From: Gordionus sp. m RMFG-2023
Taxonomy: Eukaryota > Nematomorpha > Gordioida > Chordodea > Parachordodidae
Direction: 5' to 3'
DNA: 64,000 nucleotides
NCBI RefSeq assembly: GCF_954871325.1
Contig: NC_088776.1
Span: 56,461,301 to 56,525,300 of the forward strand
Shown: in pieces, positions 1 through 11,880 of the stretch
Position numbering within the stretch: position 1 is the first letter of the stretch
How the letters are laid out: every line of letters begins with the position of its first letter
Notes under the pieces: model-generated
Database searches by the model: none
Told to the model about the DNA's origin: nothing
Seen by the model: only the letters and a program-made list of their open reading frames with translations
Made by a program: the position numbers and the translations under genes

Positions 1-84
1 AAAAACGTAATTTCCCTGTCAGAAAATAACTGACATTTGATGTATTAAATTAAATTTATTTCTTCTTTTTTCAAAAGCTACAAC
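1..84. repeat. Direct repeat, left copy
   Basis: This stretch recurs almost unchanged at 4,262-4,345, with only a few mismatches near the end (caaaagctacaac against caacagctataac). The two copies are about 4.26 kb apart and flank the hAT element. They could be the ends of long terminal repeats, one cut by the window edge, but no primer-binding site, polypurine tract or matching target duplication is visible. They may equally be two copies of a dispersed repeat. Confidence 0.85.
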
Positions 85-129
85 ACGCCCACCCTTCACA
101 AGCCCAGCGTCCCTCTCTCTGTGGTGGTG

Positions 130-214
130 TTGTATCGAATCGCCTCTTTGAATTGTATCAACTTTGAATTGTATCGACTTTGAATTGTAACGAATCACCT
201 CTCTGAATTGTATC
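130..214. repeat. Short minisatellite, unit near tttgaattgtatcga
   Basis: The motif 'gaattgtatcg' and close variants recur four to five times at roughly 15-20 bp spacing. It follows a locally G+C-richer stretch (85-130). From here to 1,247 the sequence is A+T-rich, with no gene or repeat that I can support. Confidence 0.6.
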
Positions 215-1247
215 GGGACGCCTTGAAGACGTTCAGGGAATTTATCGAATCGACTTCCCTTATGATGATTTTAATGTAATATCTCCGATACATTTCAATA
301 TATAATCGCCAAAACACATATTATCAATAATGACATGTAAATTGGGGTATCTGCCTTTATAATCTATGGAACCTTAATATGGACAATGTAATATCAGCAA
401 AACATAATAATTCATTCATTTTAAGACATTTGGGAAATATGAGCTATAATATACATTATTTGGGTATGATTCATGGTAATTAATAAATAATGATTTTACA
501 TATAATAATGTAATGTGAACATATGGTCTGTGTGTGAAATGCAATTTCAACACATGTAATTTTCCTTCTGTCATGTGAAAAAAACAATGCTACATCTTTA
601 TAAATATCTCCTAAAATGAATATAAAAATCCATCTTTAGGTATTAAAAATAATTGCGAAACTTTGCCGAACAAAGATTTTAAATAAAATTACAAAACATA
701 TGTATAGAAATAAATTTAATATTTTATAGGGAGAAAAAATATATAATATGTAGAAAATACAATATTTTCCATCTAGAAATTACTCAGTATCCTAAGAAAA
801 ATATACCATTTCTACCTAACTCTGCCATCACAATTAGCACAAATTCACAAAAATGTAGAATGCAAAGTAACAAAATTGAGAATATAATGTGTTATATGGT
901 GTATATGTAAAGAATTTTTAATATACCTTCACAATATAAAATAATTTGAGTCTTTTCTTTAAAAAAAATGTTCATAAATAAATAGTAAATAATAGTGATG
1001 TGCTATAAAATTATTACAAAGATTAAAAAAAATGTAATATGCAGCATAAATTTACAAAAAAAAAATTACACAAAAAAAACTTTCCCAGTATGCAAACTGA
1101 ACAATATTCTCACCTCAAGGCATACCCATCAATACGGGCTGACCTTATTTGTAAAAATATTTTCCCTTCACATCATTGCATACCAAAAAAATAATATAAT
1201 AATTGCAAATAAAACTTTTATAATTTAAAAAAAAAATATATATATAT

Positions 1248-3037
1248 CAGAGACCTGCAGAGGTACCATTTGCACGGCCCGGCCCGGTTTTAAATTTTTT
1301 ACGGCCCGGCCCGGCCCGGATTTAAAAATTTAAGGCCCGGCCCGGATATTTTTTAAAAAAAATTTTTACAGCCCGGCCCGGATTTAAAAATTTGATGCCC
1401 GGCCCGGATATTTTTAAAAAAAAAATTTCAGGCCCAGCTCGGAATTTTTTAAAATTATATTCGACCTGGTATATACAAAAATTCACCAATGAGGTATTTT
1501 ACCATATTTTTCAGCGAGTATTATCGCTTATTATTTAAAAAATACATGTAAAAAGCTAATATTTTGAGAATATTATATTGAATTTATAAAAATTATAAAA
1601 CTGTTATTTATAAAAATGGATATTTTGAGCATATACTATATTTTATATTGCATTTATAAAAATAAAATTGATATTCAAAAAAATGGTAATAATATTTTGA
1701 GCATATACTATATTTTATATTGCATTTAAAAATAATAAAACTAATATTTAATTTATAAAAATGGAAAATATTTTGAGAATATAATATATTGTATTTAATT
1801 TACTATTTAATTTATAAAATAAAAATAAATCGCTATTTAAAAAAATGCATGTATAATAAATAGTATTTTGAAAATATAATCTAATTGCACAATATTAATA
1901 TAATTTATTTTATAATATGAATTTTTAACAAAAGAAGATAATTGTATTATATTATTGTAAAAAAAAATAATGAAAAATGTTGGATTAAAAACTTTCATGA
2001 CTCAAGGTAAATATAATAAATGCAATAAATATTTGACAGTTTGCAAAGTAAAAAACCAGCATGATTGACGAAACCCTATACTCAAGAAAGATATTAAAAA
2101 TTCACAAATTATCATAAAGAAAGAGAAGCATATCTACCTTTTCAGGTTGAAGATTACTTCTTCTTTCTTCAAGAATTCTCGTAGTGCAAAAATTCCGCTC
2201 ACAGCTTGCACTTGAAGCAGGAATTGCCAATTTTGCTAAAATTGGAAATTCGCTTTGATGAGCCGCCCACCACTCTAACAAATTATCCACCTTAAATGTT
2301 TCATTTATTTTTTTATTTATGTAATTATAATATTCATCATCGGGTATTGACATATTACCAGAATTACCATCGCCCCATTTGTCATAAAACGATTCAGTTT
2401 GTTTAACAACAGTCGTAATTTGACTAGTCGATGGTATTTCATTTACTTCCTGAGCCTCTTGTAATTTAATATAATCTTTTATATAGTTTACGTCATCTTG
2501 CGATCTGTCCCTGACTATATACGTAATTGCTTGAATTTGGGACAAAGAAAAAGAGAAATAAAATGATACTTGTGTAAAACAAATTTTTCAATTAAAAAAT
2601 GCTTTATATTAAGTAAAATCAATTTTATTTCTCCTTTTTCGCTTTGAAAGGTATTACAAACTTCAAGTAGTGATATTCCTTTATTTGATTGTTTTGGTAA
2701 AATATATTCTAAAAATTTAGATATGAATTATAAAAAAATATATTAATACTTTGAATAAATTTGCAGAAAATTAATAATTAGATCGATCTGTGGGTGTTAG
2801 GTAGTGTTAACCATCACCCAATATTATATTAATCATAACTATAATATAATATAATCTTATAACCATTAACTCATAATGTCAAAATTTTTATAAGAAATAT
2901 TAAGGCCCGGCCGGGTTTAACAATCTTAGGCCCGGCCCGGATATATTTAAAAAAAATTTTTTAGGCCCAGCCCGGCCCGGGTATATTTAAAAAATTTAAA
3001 ATACGGCCGGGCTTAGGGCCGGGCCTGCAGGTCTCTG
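1248..3037 (-). mobile_element. hAT DNA transposon with intact ends
   Basis: The element starts CAGAGACCTGCAG and ends CTGCAGGTCTCTG, a perfect 13-bp terminal inverted repeat. It is flanked by an 8-bp duplication ATATATAT (1,240-1,247 and 3,038-3,045), the size expected for hAT; the duplication is low in complexity. Just inside both ends are many copies of 'ggcccggcccgg' separated by A+T-rich spacers, in opposite orientation at the two ends. These are strikingly G+C-rich for this DNA and resemble subterminal transposase-binding repeats. The interior holds the C-terminal part of a transposase on the minus strand. The same terminal signature marks several small non-autonomous copies in this window. 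Confidence 0.9.
2102..2545 (-). pseudogene. hAT transposase, C-terminal fragment (dimerisation domain)
   Basis: This 147-codon open frame ends with the typical hAT C-terminal dimerisation region: 'EWWAAHQSEFPILAKLA' (about residues 90-106), then 'IPASSASCERNFCTTRILEERRSNL' in two parts, then 'MLLFLYDNL' at the end. In the family this domain joins transposase subunits and completes the RNase H-like catalytic fold around the last acidic residue. The first ~80 residues are polar and not recognisable. The zinc-finger and most of the catalytic region are missing from this frame, and a full hAT protein is usually 500-700 residues. It lies in the middle of the 1.8-kb element, so it is an internally deleted or decayed copy. 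Confidence 0.85.
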
Positions 3038-3325
3038 ATATATATTAAATATAAAAATTTCATAATTTGGAAAAAAATATTATACATCATCTAATATATC
3101 ATATAAATTCCTACACAATTTATATACCAAATGCAGACACTAAATCAAAATAACTATCCACATCTAACATTATAGATATTATTCTGACTTCATCATACTT
3201 CAATTCCTTTAGATTATCATTCATAATTAAACATATCATATATGTAATTCACATTACATTCTATTTCATAAAAATGGTTAATTACTTCAAAATAAACCAC
3301 ATTAACTCACCCTCAATGGATCACT

Positions 3326-3476
3326 TAATGATATATCAACTTTAATTGAAACTAAATTACAAATACAATATATTAACCTTAATTAATAATAAATGATATC
3401 CCTTAATAACATATCAACCTTAATTGAAACTAAATTACAAATACAATATATTAACATTAATTAATAATAAATGATC
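3326..3476. repeat. 78-bp tandem duplication (two copies)
   Basis: The block containing 'tatcaac.ttaattgaaac' repeats with a 78-bp period (3,334 and 3,412) and few differences. It sits in A+T-rich sequence (3,038-4,235) with no gene that I can support. Confidence 0.8.
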
Positions 3477-4235
3477 CCACACATGTCCATCCCTTTAAAA
3501 ACCCAAAATGCATAATTATATAATACACACCTAATTACAAAAGTCTATTTCCATATATATTTTCCTAAATTTCAAATATTTAAATATTTAGCAATCCTTT
3601 CTGTCCTGCTGATCATGAGGTCTTAGCTTCCTATGACGGAATACCTATAACACCATTCAATGAGTCTTAATGCGTATCAAATAATAAACAAAATTGGATG
3701 TACAATATACATCTAGACATATAATATACCAAATATTACTGTCTTAAATTCCTGATCTTATTTTCATATTCCTGATTAATATTCATTACATACTTTCTAT
3801 CTTACACCTTTTAAGTTAAATATTTAATATGAAATTAAAGGAACCCTTAAACTCACCTCCTGACCCCCTGTATCGTGGTTAGTACTACTGCGCTGCCAAA
3901 AATTTATCAGATAAAATATATATCAACAAAAATTTTGTTTTACCTTTAAAATACCGAATAACCCTGGAGTCGAAACTATCCTGTAGTCGCGGTCACTAAC
4001 TAAACAAATCCATAAACACTCCAACTTTATTCATAATTAAGTATATCATAATTATATTTATCTATCCATTAAAAAAGAATATAAATATTATAAATCATAA
4101 TTATCCCGCTTCACATGTTCTTCATTCCCACAGGTCCCTTCTTCATTCCTCCCAGCTGACATCTTCTCCACTAAATCCAATATTTTCATTCCAAAATAGC
4201 TAACAAAGGAATCCTTAAAAACCAAACATGTGATG

Positions 4236-4272
4236 ATTACGTTTTTTCCCTATCCACAAGGAAAAACGTAAT
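4236..4272. other. Strong hairpin at the edge of the right 84-bp repeat
   Basis: 'attacgttttttcc' (4,236-4,249) is almost perfectly complementary to 'ggaaaaacgtaat' (4,260-4,272) across a 10-base loop. The right arm overlaps the start of the 84-bp direct repeat. It could be a transposon end or a structured RNA; nothing decides between these. Confidence 0.6.
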
Positions 4273-4345
4273 TTCCCTGTCAGAAAATAACTGACATTTG
4301 ATGTATTAAATTAAATTTATTTCTTCTTTTTTCAACAGCTATAAC
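4262..4345. repeat. Direct repeat, right copy
   Basis: This is nearly identical to bases 1-84. It abuts the foldback element that begins at 4,347, so that element may have inserted at the edge of the repeat. Confidence 0.85.
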
Positions 4346-4346
4346 A

Positions 4347-5653
4347 GTAGTAAGAATTTATCATCTCTTATATTATGCCATGTGCAATTATTAAATAAGC
4401 ATTTGTATTATTTTAATTAATATTTTTAGGCATATTTTGAATTGGTAAAATAATTTTATGACAAGAAATCAACCTAATTTGTAAACCTCGACCAAAATTT
4501 ATTAAAATGTAATAAGACCCCCCATTTATTATTAAATGTAATATACGGAATCACAAAGTTGAGTCCTATATCATAAACCAGAAATCACTTGGTTATGGAA
4601 GTAAAACAATAAAAGAATTTAAATTTTTTTTACACTTTATTGATACATTTCAACATTAAAAAATATCCTCTATTGCTCACCTATAAAAACTTAAATAAAA
4701 TAATCACTGTGAATGTTTAAAATGCTATTATTTGATATTTATTGAAATTTTAAAATATAAAATACAAAAATTACAAAATAATTTATAACTGGGGGAAGGA
4801 CATATTTTTCCCACTGTGTATTATATACATTATTTTTTGTTATGAAAAGAAAAATCAATTTCTTTTAGTTAATACATACCGAAACTTTACAAATAGAACA
4901 TTCCCAGGATATCCTAATATATTTTCCCAAGGGATTCTAGTGAATATAAAAAATAAATACTTATATTAAAGAAGAAGATTCAAATAGTAACTGCAGCGGT
5001 AAATTTACCAAAATTTATATTTCTTAAATAATATCGTTTAGATTTAGAATATATTGAACATGTTAGTGCAACTCGTCCAATCAAAGAATATACCGACATG
5101 GATAAGATATAAAATAACCACATTTCCATTAAGTATTTGTCCAAATTTTAAATATTACTGGCAGCAAATATCTCATTCCGTTCATCTCTATTAGTTTTAT
5201 AGTAGTTTTTAATTTCAAAAATATATATCTAATACTTTTTTCAAAATGTTATTTTTTCTATAATTTTTTTTGGGAACGAGTGAACCCTACCCGGGGACCA
5301 GTGGTCCTTACAACGGTGAGGGTCCGAAGCAACTGCTTCTAAAAATTTGAATGGGGGTACCTTAAAAAAAATTATAATTCTTTTATTGTTTTATTTCCAT
5401 AACCAAATGATTTCTATTTTATGATATGGGACTCGACCTCGTGATTCCATATACATATTAAATTTAATAATAAATGGGGAGTCTTATTACATTTTAATAA
5501 ATTTTGGCCGATGTTTGGCAAATTAGGTTGATTTCTTGTCATAAAATTATTTTACCAATTTCAAAATATGCCTAAAAATATTAACCAAAATAATAAAATG
5601 CTTATTTAATAATTGCACATGGCATAATATAAGAGATGATAAATTCTTACTAC
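4347..5653. mobile_element. Foldback element with ~285-bp terminal inverted repeats
   Basis: The left arm (4,347 to about 4,632) starts gtagtaagaatttatcatctc and is the reverse complement of the right arm (about 5,366-5,653), with moderate divergence. The arms include a distinctive stretch, 'cataaaccagaaatca..ttggttatgg'. The 0.7-kb centre has no coding signal, but carries a G+C-richer block near 5,270-5,350 ('gaagcaactgcttc'). A third copy of the arm plus this block lies at 39,430-39,800. No target duplication is clear. It is probably a non-autonomous DNA transposon of unknown superfamily. Confidence 0.75.
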
Positions 5654-5872
5654 CTCATATACTGCCAAGACTTCTTAATACCATGAAAGATCCATTTCTT
5701 AATAATTTAACCATTTTATCAATGAAATTTTTTTTTATCTAAACAATTAAATAATGATTAGAGGTGGGCGCGGGCCTTGAAATTACACTTGACCCATGGT
5801 GTTAACGGTGGGTCACGGCGTGAGTGTGAATAAATTTTAAATTAAATTTGCAATTTTATAAAAGAACCGCAA

Positions 5873-6080
5873 TCAAAAGGTAACCCTTATAATTTTTTAC
5901 ATACTGAACCGTAACCGTCCTTGCTTAAATGTTCAACGAAAATTGTTGCCATAATTTGGATTTTTTATAAATATATTTGTTAATATTTTTTAAAACAAAA
6001 AGTCTTAACCTCATCCCTTTTCATTCATTATATGCCTTAATTTTATACTATTTACTTTTTTTTAAATCCCTTATTTTGAA
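5873..6080. repeat. ~210-bp dispersed repeat, copy 1
   Basis: This matches 11,655-11,880 in the same orientation with few changes; both contain 'catactgaaccgtaaccgtcc'. Copy 1 leads directly into a 'tatagagaatg' array, and copy 2 lies just after an array of the same unit in reverse. The two loci are probably rearranged copies of one composite element. Confidence 0.85.
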
Positions 6081-6117
6081 ATTTTTAAAACCAAAAAATA
6101 TTTTTAAAGCGTAAAAA

Positions 6118-6512
6118 TAGAATGTATTTTATAGAGAAACGTTTATAGAGAAAACAATTATAGAGAATGCATTTATAGAGAATTGTTTTATAGAGAATGT
6201 AGTTTATAGAGAATGTTTTATAGGGAATGTTTTATATAGAGATTTTTATAGAGAATTAATTTATAGATAATGGTTTTATAGAGAATGCCGATTATAGAGA
6301 ATGATTTTAAAGAGAATTAAAGAGAATGATTTTATAGAGAATGTTGTTTATAGAGAATGATTTTAAAGAGAATTACTTTTATAGAGAATTATTTTGTAGA
6401 GAATTATATTGTAGAGAATTATTTTGTAGAGAATTACATTGTAGAGAATTATTTTGTAGAGAATTATTTTCTAGATCTTGATTTTAAAGAGAAATATTAT
6501 ATATGGGACAAT
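6118..6512 (+). repeat. Minisatellite array, unit near ttttatagagaatg
   Basis: About 25 imperfect copies of a 13-19-bp unit with the core 'tatagagaat'. The end of the array can be read as an open frame of repeating IVENYFVENY, but that is a by-product of the repeat. The same unit occurs in reverse orientation at 10,771-11,287. Confidence 0.9.
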
Positions 6513-7109
6513 TATAGAGTTCAAAAAATTTATGTGGGATTTGAAAAATATATCAAAATTAACTCTTTAATAATACAATTCAGTTTAACTTGATTATTAA
6601 CTCAGCAACTAAACCTGAAACGATTTGTAATATGTATTAACCGTTATTAAAGAGAATCTAAACTGAACCAACCATTTTAAAATTTTTTATATATTGCATT
6701 TATATGTCAACTACCTAAATTAGCCTATAGAAGGGTTCTCTTATGGATATAATATGACGGAAGAGAATCTTGATTCTAATTTTAATTAAGAAAAGGTTTT
6801 AACCAGTTGTTTGGGTAAAAAATATGTCACATTCCCGTTCATTCTGCGTTTCGGAACACGTTTCTAAATATAATTTTCTTCCTATTTTATTATTCAAATT
6901 TTATTCATAAATCTTTTTAATATAGATAACTAAGAATTCATTAATCTCTAATGATACACATTTAGATGTATGCGATGGCTTTAATATATTGATTGTCGAA
7001 AAGTGCCGATCTCTATTTAGGGTTCCACATATTATAGAGAAACCTATATTTTTGATTTAATAGAAGCACCATAATTTTGTCCTACCTAAAAAACTAAAAC
7101 CGTCAATTG
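6513..7109. other. A+T-rich sequence, no gene seen
   Basis: Scattered 'agagaatc' and 'ggttcagttt' remnants near 6,640-6,680 link it to the minisatellite composite; similar words occur at 11,345-11,410. No coding or RNA signal was found. Confidence 0.5.
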
Positions 7110-7262
7110 AAGATTTCTATATAAGATATTATAGCGAATGCATTATCGCGAGTATAATACAGCGAAAATATTATAGCGAATGTCACGAATATATTAGCGC
7201 GAATGCATTATCGCAAATGTATTATCGTGAATGCATTATCTTAAATGAATTACATCAGTTGC
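7110..7262 (+). repeat. Second minisatellite, unit near attatcgcgaatgc
   Basis: Eight to nine diverged copies of a 13-18-bp unit, 'ttatagcgaatgc / ttatcgcgaatgt'. It resembles the 'tatagagaatg' unit but with 'gcg' in place of 'gag', so it may be a sister array. Confidence 0.75.
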
Positions 7263-9590
7263 GATATCGAGAATGGAGTTTGATTAAAACTACAATTTTA
7301 TATTTATCGGCCTTTAGACAAACTTAGTTGAACCTGGAAATTAAGTTAAAGTTGGGCTTGGGCCTAAAAATATTTTTTTTAAAAATAGGGTTAAGGCTTT
7401 TTATTTTTTTGACTCAAAAAATATATAAAAGATTCTAAGCAATAAAATAGATTTCTCTAAAGATTAGGGTAAAGGAATTAAATTTTTATATTAATTGATT
7501 GTTTAAATATGCGTTTAGTTATATTTTTCAATTAAATTTGGGACAGGACAGGCTCAGGCCTAAAATTTAAAATTATGGCTAGGTTCCTAAAAATAAAGAT
7601 TTTGGATGAAGCTTTGGCCGAAGAAAATAAAATTTGCAAGGCACTAAGAAAAAAAGTTTTATTTAAAACATTGAGCCAAACAGATAATTAGACTTCGGAT
7701 TTATATTATTCTTTGACAAAGCATGCTTTAATTAGTGAGGGATTTAGTATGGACTTGATAAGCATTATTTAATAATAAATTTGTATAAAGTTCTCTTATT
7801 GTTTAATCAAAAAAACAAGGTCAAAGCTTATCACAACAAGACATGAAACAATATTCAGCAACATAGGTAGATTGTCGAATTGAATTGCTATACATCTCAG
7901 TACTTAATTCGTGTAATCTCTGATGAAATTGCCACTATTGTGACTCAGGAATTGGGAAAAAAATAGATTATTGATTTCCTTAATTGATTCTTGCTAAGTT
8001 CTTGCTTCCTGACGAGTCTTTTTTTTAATTATGTGATCAAAGACAAAATTGTATAAAAATGGATATAGAAATATAATAAATATAAGTAGAGCTAAAATTG
8101 AATGAATTGTACATACCTCATATATTATTAAAAATAACTTAGCTATTTTTAATACAAATTATAGTATATTTCCATTTCAGTTCGCTATATTTTATTAATC
8201 TGATGAATGTCATAAATTTTATTGGAGTGACGATAATAGAGATTGGAGGTTACTATCATCGCTGAGGATGAGAAAATTTAATGAAATGAAATTACTTTGT
8301 GAGTTGTACTTCAAGGAGTAGATACAACCCTAAAAAATCGAAAGGTGGAAAATATCTATTTTTTACATTTTCTATGCCTTCATATTTTTAAATGTGTATT
8401 TTCAAGACTAAAAGAGGTTTAGAAAGATTTAAAATAAAAGTTATAAAAGCAAGCATTGACTGATATTAAAATTAATTAAACAAGTTGAAGCGAACTTATC
8501 ATTTATGATTCCACTTTTTACAGTAGAAAGCAAGGCCCTACAGAAAAATTATATAAGAAAAGTAAGATATCTGTCTCAGGAAGCGTAGATAATGAAAATC
8601 CTTATGTTATGCTGGAAAATAAAAATATTGCTTTAATCATGAAATTTTTTTTATTAAGAAACACCCCCCCCCTCCCAACAGAAAAGTTTGAATAAATAAT
8701 TAGCCCTAATGATACCAAGAAATTTAAATATTAATGATAATTATACTTGCTTATAACCAGATCTATAGACCGACTACCAATAATAAAAAGACGCTTAACC
8801 ATTCAAAAAATGTTAAACAGGACCTTTTACCACAGGGGAAGGGGTTATAACTTAAGATTGGCATTGAAATTAAAATGGGTAGTTTGTATTTAGAATTCCG
8901 TTGTTCTAATTTTGATGTGGTATAGGAAATGATGGGAGTGGGGGAAGGGGGTAGTATTATAATATATAATGCAAAATCTTTTGATAATTAGATATTTGAA
9001 ATATCTTCTAAGTGTAAAAGAGTTAGTAAAATATTGTGCAATCTGCTGCAAATATCAAGCTTCGATGATGGTAATCAGTGTATATCATGATACAAAGCTT
9101 CTTATAATCATATGATGAAATACAAGTTTGTCTGTGAACCAATCATATTTAAACAAATTGGTATCAATAAATATAATCCCTATATGTAAATAAAAAATTT
9201 CTTTAAAAGTCTGATCTTCGGAATGTTTAACAAGTGCAAAAAACCTATAAAAACAGTTTAAACTTTTGGATTCATCTTTTTTTTACACTGCTAAGGAGTT
9301 TAGGCTTGTAATAAGAAATTTTCATTACTAAAATCAATTTAGAGAAATAAGTGTATTATTTTAAATTTTGTCGATGTATAATTTTTAGGTAAGGGTTTGA
9401 ACTATCATTTTGTATTTTGTAAATTCAGCTACAATTTTTCGGACCTATGACGATTTTGACAGAAATTGATCCAACCACCCCCTGGTCTTCCTTGCCTACC
9501 CTGTGAATATTAGACAGTACTCTAGTGATCTTTTAACTAAACTCAATTTTGGTAAAGCGATAATATGATGGGTATTGTTTTATTTTTTGT
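7263..9590. other. Long stretch without a supported gene
   Basis: Around 7,323-7,630 there are degenerate 'gggcttgggcctaaaaat' motifs like the subterminal repeats of the local hAT family, suggesting an old copy. A C-run lies at 8,663-8,676. The rest is A+T-rich, with no ORF, RNA or transposon signature that I recognise. Confidence 0.5.
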
Positions 9591-9599
9591 TATTATTTG

Positions 9600-10045
9600 C
9601 ATTTAAAATCATTAATTGAGTGCGTTTTATTAAATTTAAAAATCTGTTTAATTAGGCTTAGCATAAAAATAGGCGAAAACTAATTATTCAAAAATTAGGC
9701 ATCGGCTAAGGAGCTCGCTTAATTGCCCGTCATATATCGTTACATAATATAAAATAATTTTAATAAAGGCTAGGCCTAGTATTGCGTAACGCTGACGGGC
9801 GATTAGCCTAGCTCCCAGTCCCTACAATTTGTCTAATTAGTTTTAGGCGATTTTTCGGTTAAGCCAAATTATGTTTAGCTGATTTTTAGGCTACTAACAC
9901 TACTTATAAATTTTAGATTAATGTAAATTAAAATATCAGAGGTTCAATATAAGATCTTCTGAAATTTATTAAATGCATTTTCGGCAAAATCAGATTTAAA
10001 ATTTAATAAAACGAGCTCAATTTATGATTTAAAATGATAGAACAA
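9600..10045. repeat. Nested inverted-repeat (foldback) element
   Basis: The outer arms pair 'gcgttttattaaatttaaa' (about 9,620-9,643) with its complement near 9,990-10,015. The inner arms pair 'taattaggctta..gcgaaaactaatta' with 'taattagttttaggcga..' near 9,835-9,895, and 'gcccgtca' with 'tgacgggc' near the centre. There is no coding capacity. It is probably an old MITE or snap-back element. Confidence 0.7.
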
Positions 10046-10163
10046 AATAAAATTATTAAATACAAAAAATTTTGGCGCAATCGTACGAAATTCCCAGGGT
10101 AGATTCTCTTCGGAGTTGGTAAAATCAGATTTATTAGGGAAATTATAAAAGCGCACTATAAAT

Positions 10164-10402
10164 CAGAGACTTACAGGCCCGACCTTAAACCCGGGCCGTA
10201 TTTTAATTTTTTTAAATATACCCGGGCCTAGCCTAACATTTTATATTTTTAAATACACGGGCCGGGTCAAAAAAAGCTTTTTTTTAAAACACTCGGGCCG
10301 GGCCATATATTTTAAAACCAAATATTTTAAATCACCATTATTATCTAGGCAAATTAAAAATATATAATATATTTTTAAAAAATCGGGGCCGGGCCAAGCA
10401 GA
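10164..10402. mobile_element. Degraded hAT-type MITE
   Basis: It starts CAGAGACTTACAGG, close to the terminus of the hAT at 1,248, and is followed by several 'cccgggcc' subterminal motifs, then 'gggccgggcc' near 10,384. The far terminus is not recognisable. Confidence 0.65.
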
Positions 10403-10770
10403 TTAAAATAATGCACAAAGCAACTAAATATTGACAAAATTAAAACAATTGGCGTAAAGCTGGCTTAGTTGCTTATAGTTTTTTTTTAAAATGGCTACTC
10501 TACTAGTTAAAGCAAAGCACTAATAGAAACTGATAAAGAAGGAAACATTTTCATTTTTGCATTACTACTTCTAATTGTTCAGCGTATTTTAAAACAAATA
10601 ACAACAGGAAACTCAAAAATATTATCATAATTATTCATAAGCAATACAAATCAGGAACGTGAATAATTTTTTTTAAGATTATTTTTTCCCTTTTTTTATC
10701 CAAGGGTTCCGAGAATTTATATGACGGCATCTGGCTTGTGTTTTTGAGAAAATTTATTTCTAAAATAATA

Positions 10771-11287
10771 CTTAATTCATTTTCTATAAAATCATTCTCT
10801 ATAAAATTCTTCAATATAAAATTATTCTCTATAAAATCCTTATATATAAAATAATTCTCTCTAAAACAATTCTCTGTAAAATATTCTTTAAAAATAATTC
10901 TCTGTAAAACAATCTGTAAAATATTCTCTATAAAATCATTCTCTATAAACGACATTCAAATATAATTTTTTTCTCTATTTAAAAGTTTCTCTATAAAATA
11001 AATTCTCTATAAAATCATTCTCTATAAACGACATTCTATATAATTGTTTTCTCTTTAAAAGTTTCTCTATAAAATAAATTCTCTATAAAATCAATCTCTA
11101 TAAATGAGGTTCTCTATAAACGACATTCTCCATAATTGTTTTCTCTTTAAAAGTTTCTCTATAAAATAAATTCTCTATAAAATCATTCTCTATAAACGAT
11201 ATTCTTTATAAACGACAATCTTTACAATTGTTTTCTCTATAAAAGTTTCTCTATATTTGCATTCTCTATAAAAGATTCTCTGTAAAG
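10771..11287 (-). repeat. Minisatellite array, 'ttctctataaaa' unit (reverse of the 6,118 array)
   Basis: More than 30 imperfect copies of 'ttctctataaaatca' and 'ttctctataaacgaca'. A higher-order period is visible: the set 'aaaagtttctctataaaataaattctctataaaatca' recurs at about 10,980, 11,055 and 11,150. The minus-strand open frame across its left part is read-through of the repeat. Confidence 0.9.
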
Positions 11288-11654
11288 ACGGGATACCAAT
11301 ATTTTTTTCAAAAAAATTTATTTTTCCGTAACCGAATATAATTATTTTTTGAGGGAGTAAAGAGAACCTTTAGAAAAAACGGTTAAACAGGTTCAGTTTA
11401 TATATTTTAGAGAAATAATTTTAATATCCAGAATTATATAAACGCTGGCGGTCCCGCAACACTAGTTACTGTAGAAAGGGCTAAGTTCAAATAAAATATT
11501 TAAAAATGAGTTATTTTGAATCTTATATATTTTTTTATATATAATTCATAGATGCTTATAATATAAAGCAATTAGAAGATGGTTTCAATAAAAAAAAATT
11601 ATGAACTAAACCTTTATAATTAGTTGAATCGAACCGAACCTTTATAAATTTCTT

Positions 11655-11880
11655 CTCAAGAACCGTAACCAAAACGTAACCATTATAATTTTTTACATAC
11701 TGAACCGTAACCGTCCCTGCTTAAATGTTCAAAGAAATTTGTTGCAATAATTCGGATTTTTTATAAATATATTTATTAATATTTTTTAAAACAAAAAAGT
11801 CTTAACCTCATCCCTTTTCATTCATTATATGCCTTAATTTTATACTATTTACTTTTTTTAAATCTCTTATTTTGGCCTTT
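11655..11880. repeat. ~210-bp dispersed repeat, copy 2
   Basis: Second copy of the 5,873-6,080 repeat, same orientation, with near identity over 'catactgaaccgtaaccgtcc' and 'cattatatgccttaatttta'. Confidence 0.85.

Noticed and set aside
995-1228. 77-codon plus-strand ORF
   Set aside because: A/K-rich frame in A+T-rich DNA with no motif; it runs up to a transposon end.
3858-4003. tRNA-like words ('cgtggttagtactactgcgc' and 'gagtcgaaactatcc')
   Set aside because: A- and B-box-like words are present, but about 60 bases of A+T-rich sequence separate them and no acceptor or anticodon stem pairs convincingly. At most an old tRNA-derived fragment.
1-4345. LTR retrotransposon bounded by the 84-bp direct repeats
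   Set aside because: No primer-binding site, polypurine tract, RT motif or target duplication; the left copy is cut by the window edge, so it cannot be tested here.
6357-6593. ORF with repeating VENYF-type sequence
   Set aside because: It is the minisatellite read in one frame; no start context or homologue, and other parts of the array are not open.
10635-10955. Minus-strand ORF with FIEN repeats
   Set aside because: Read-through of the reverse-oriented minisatellite.
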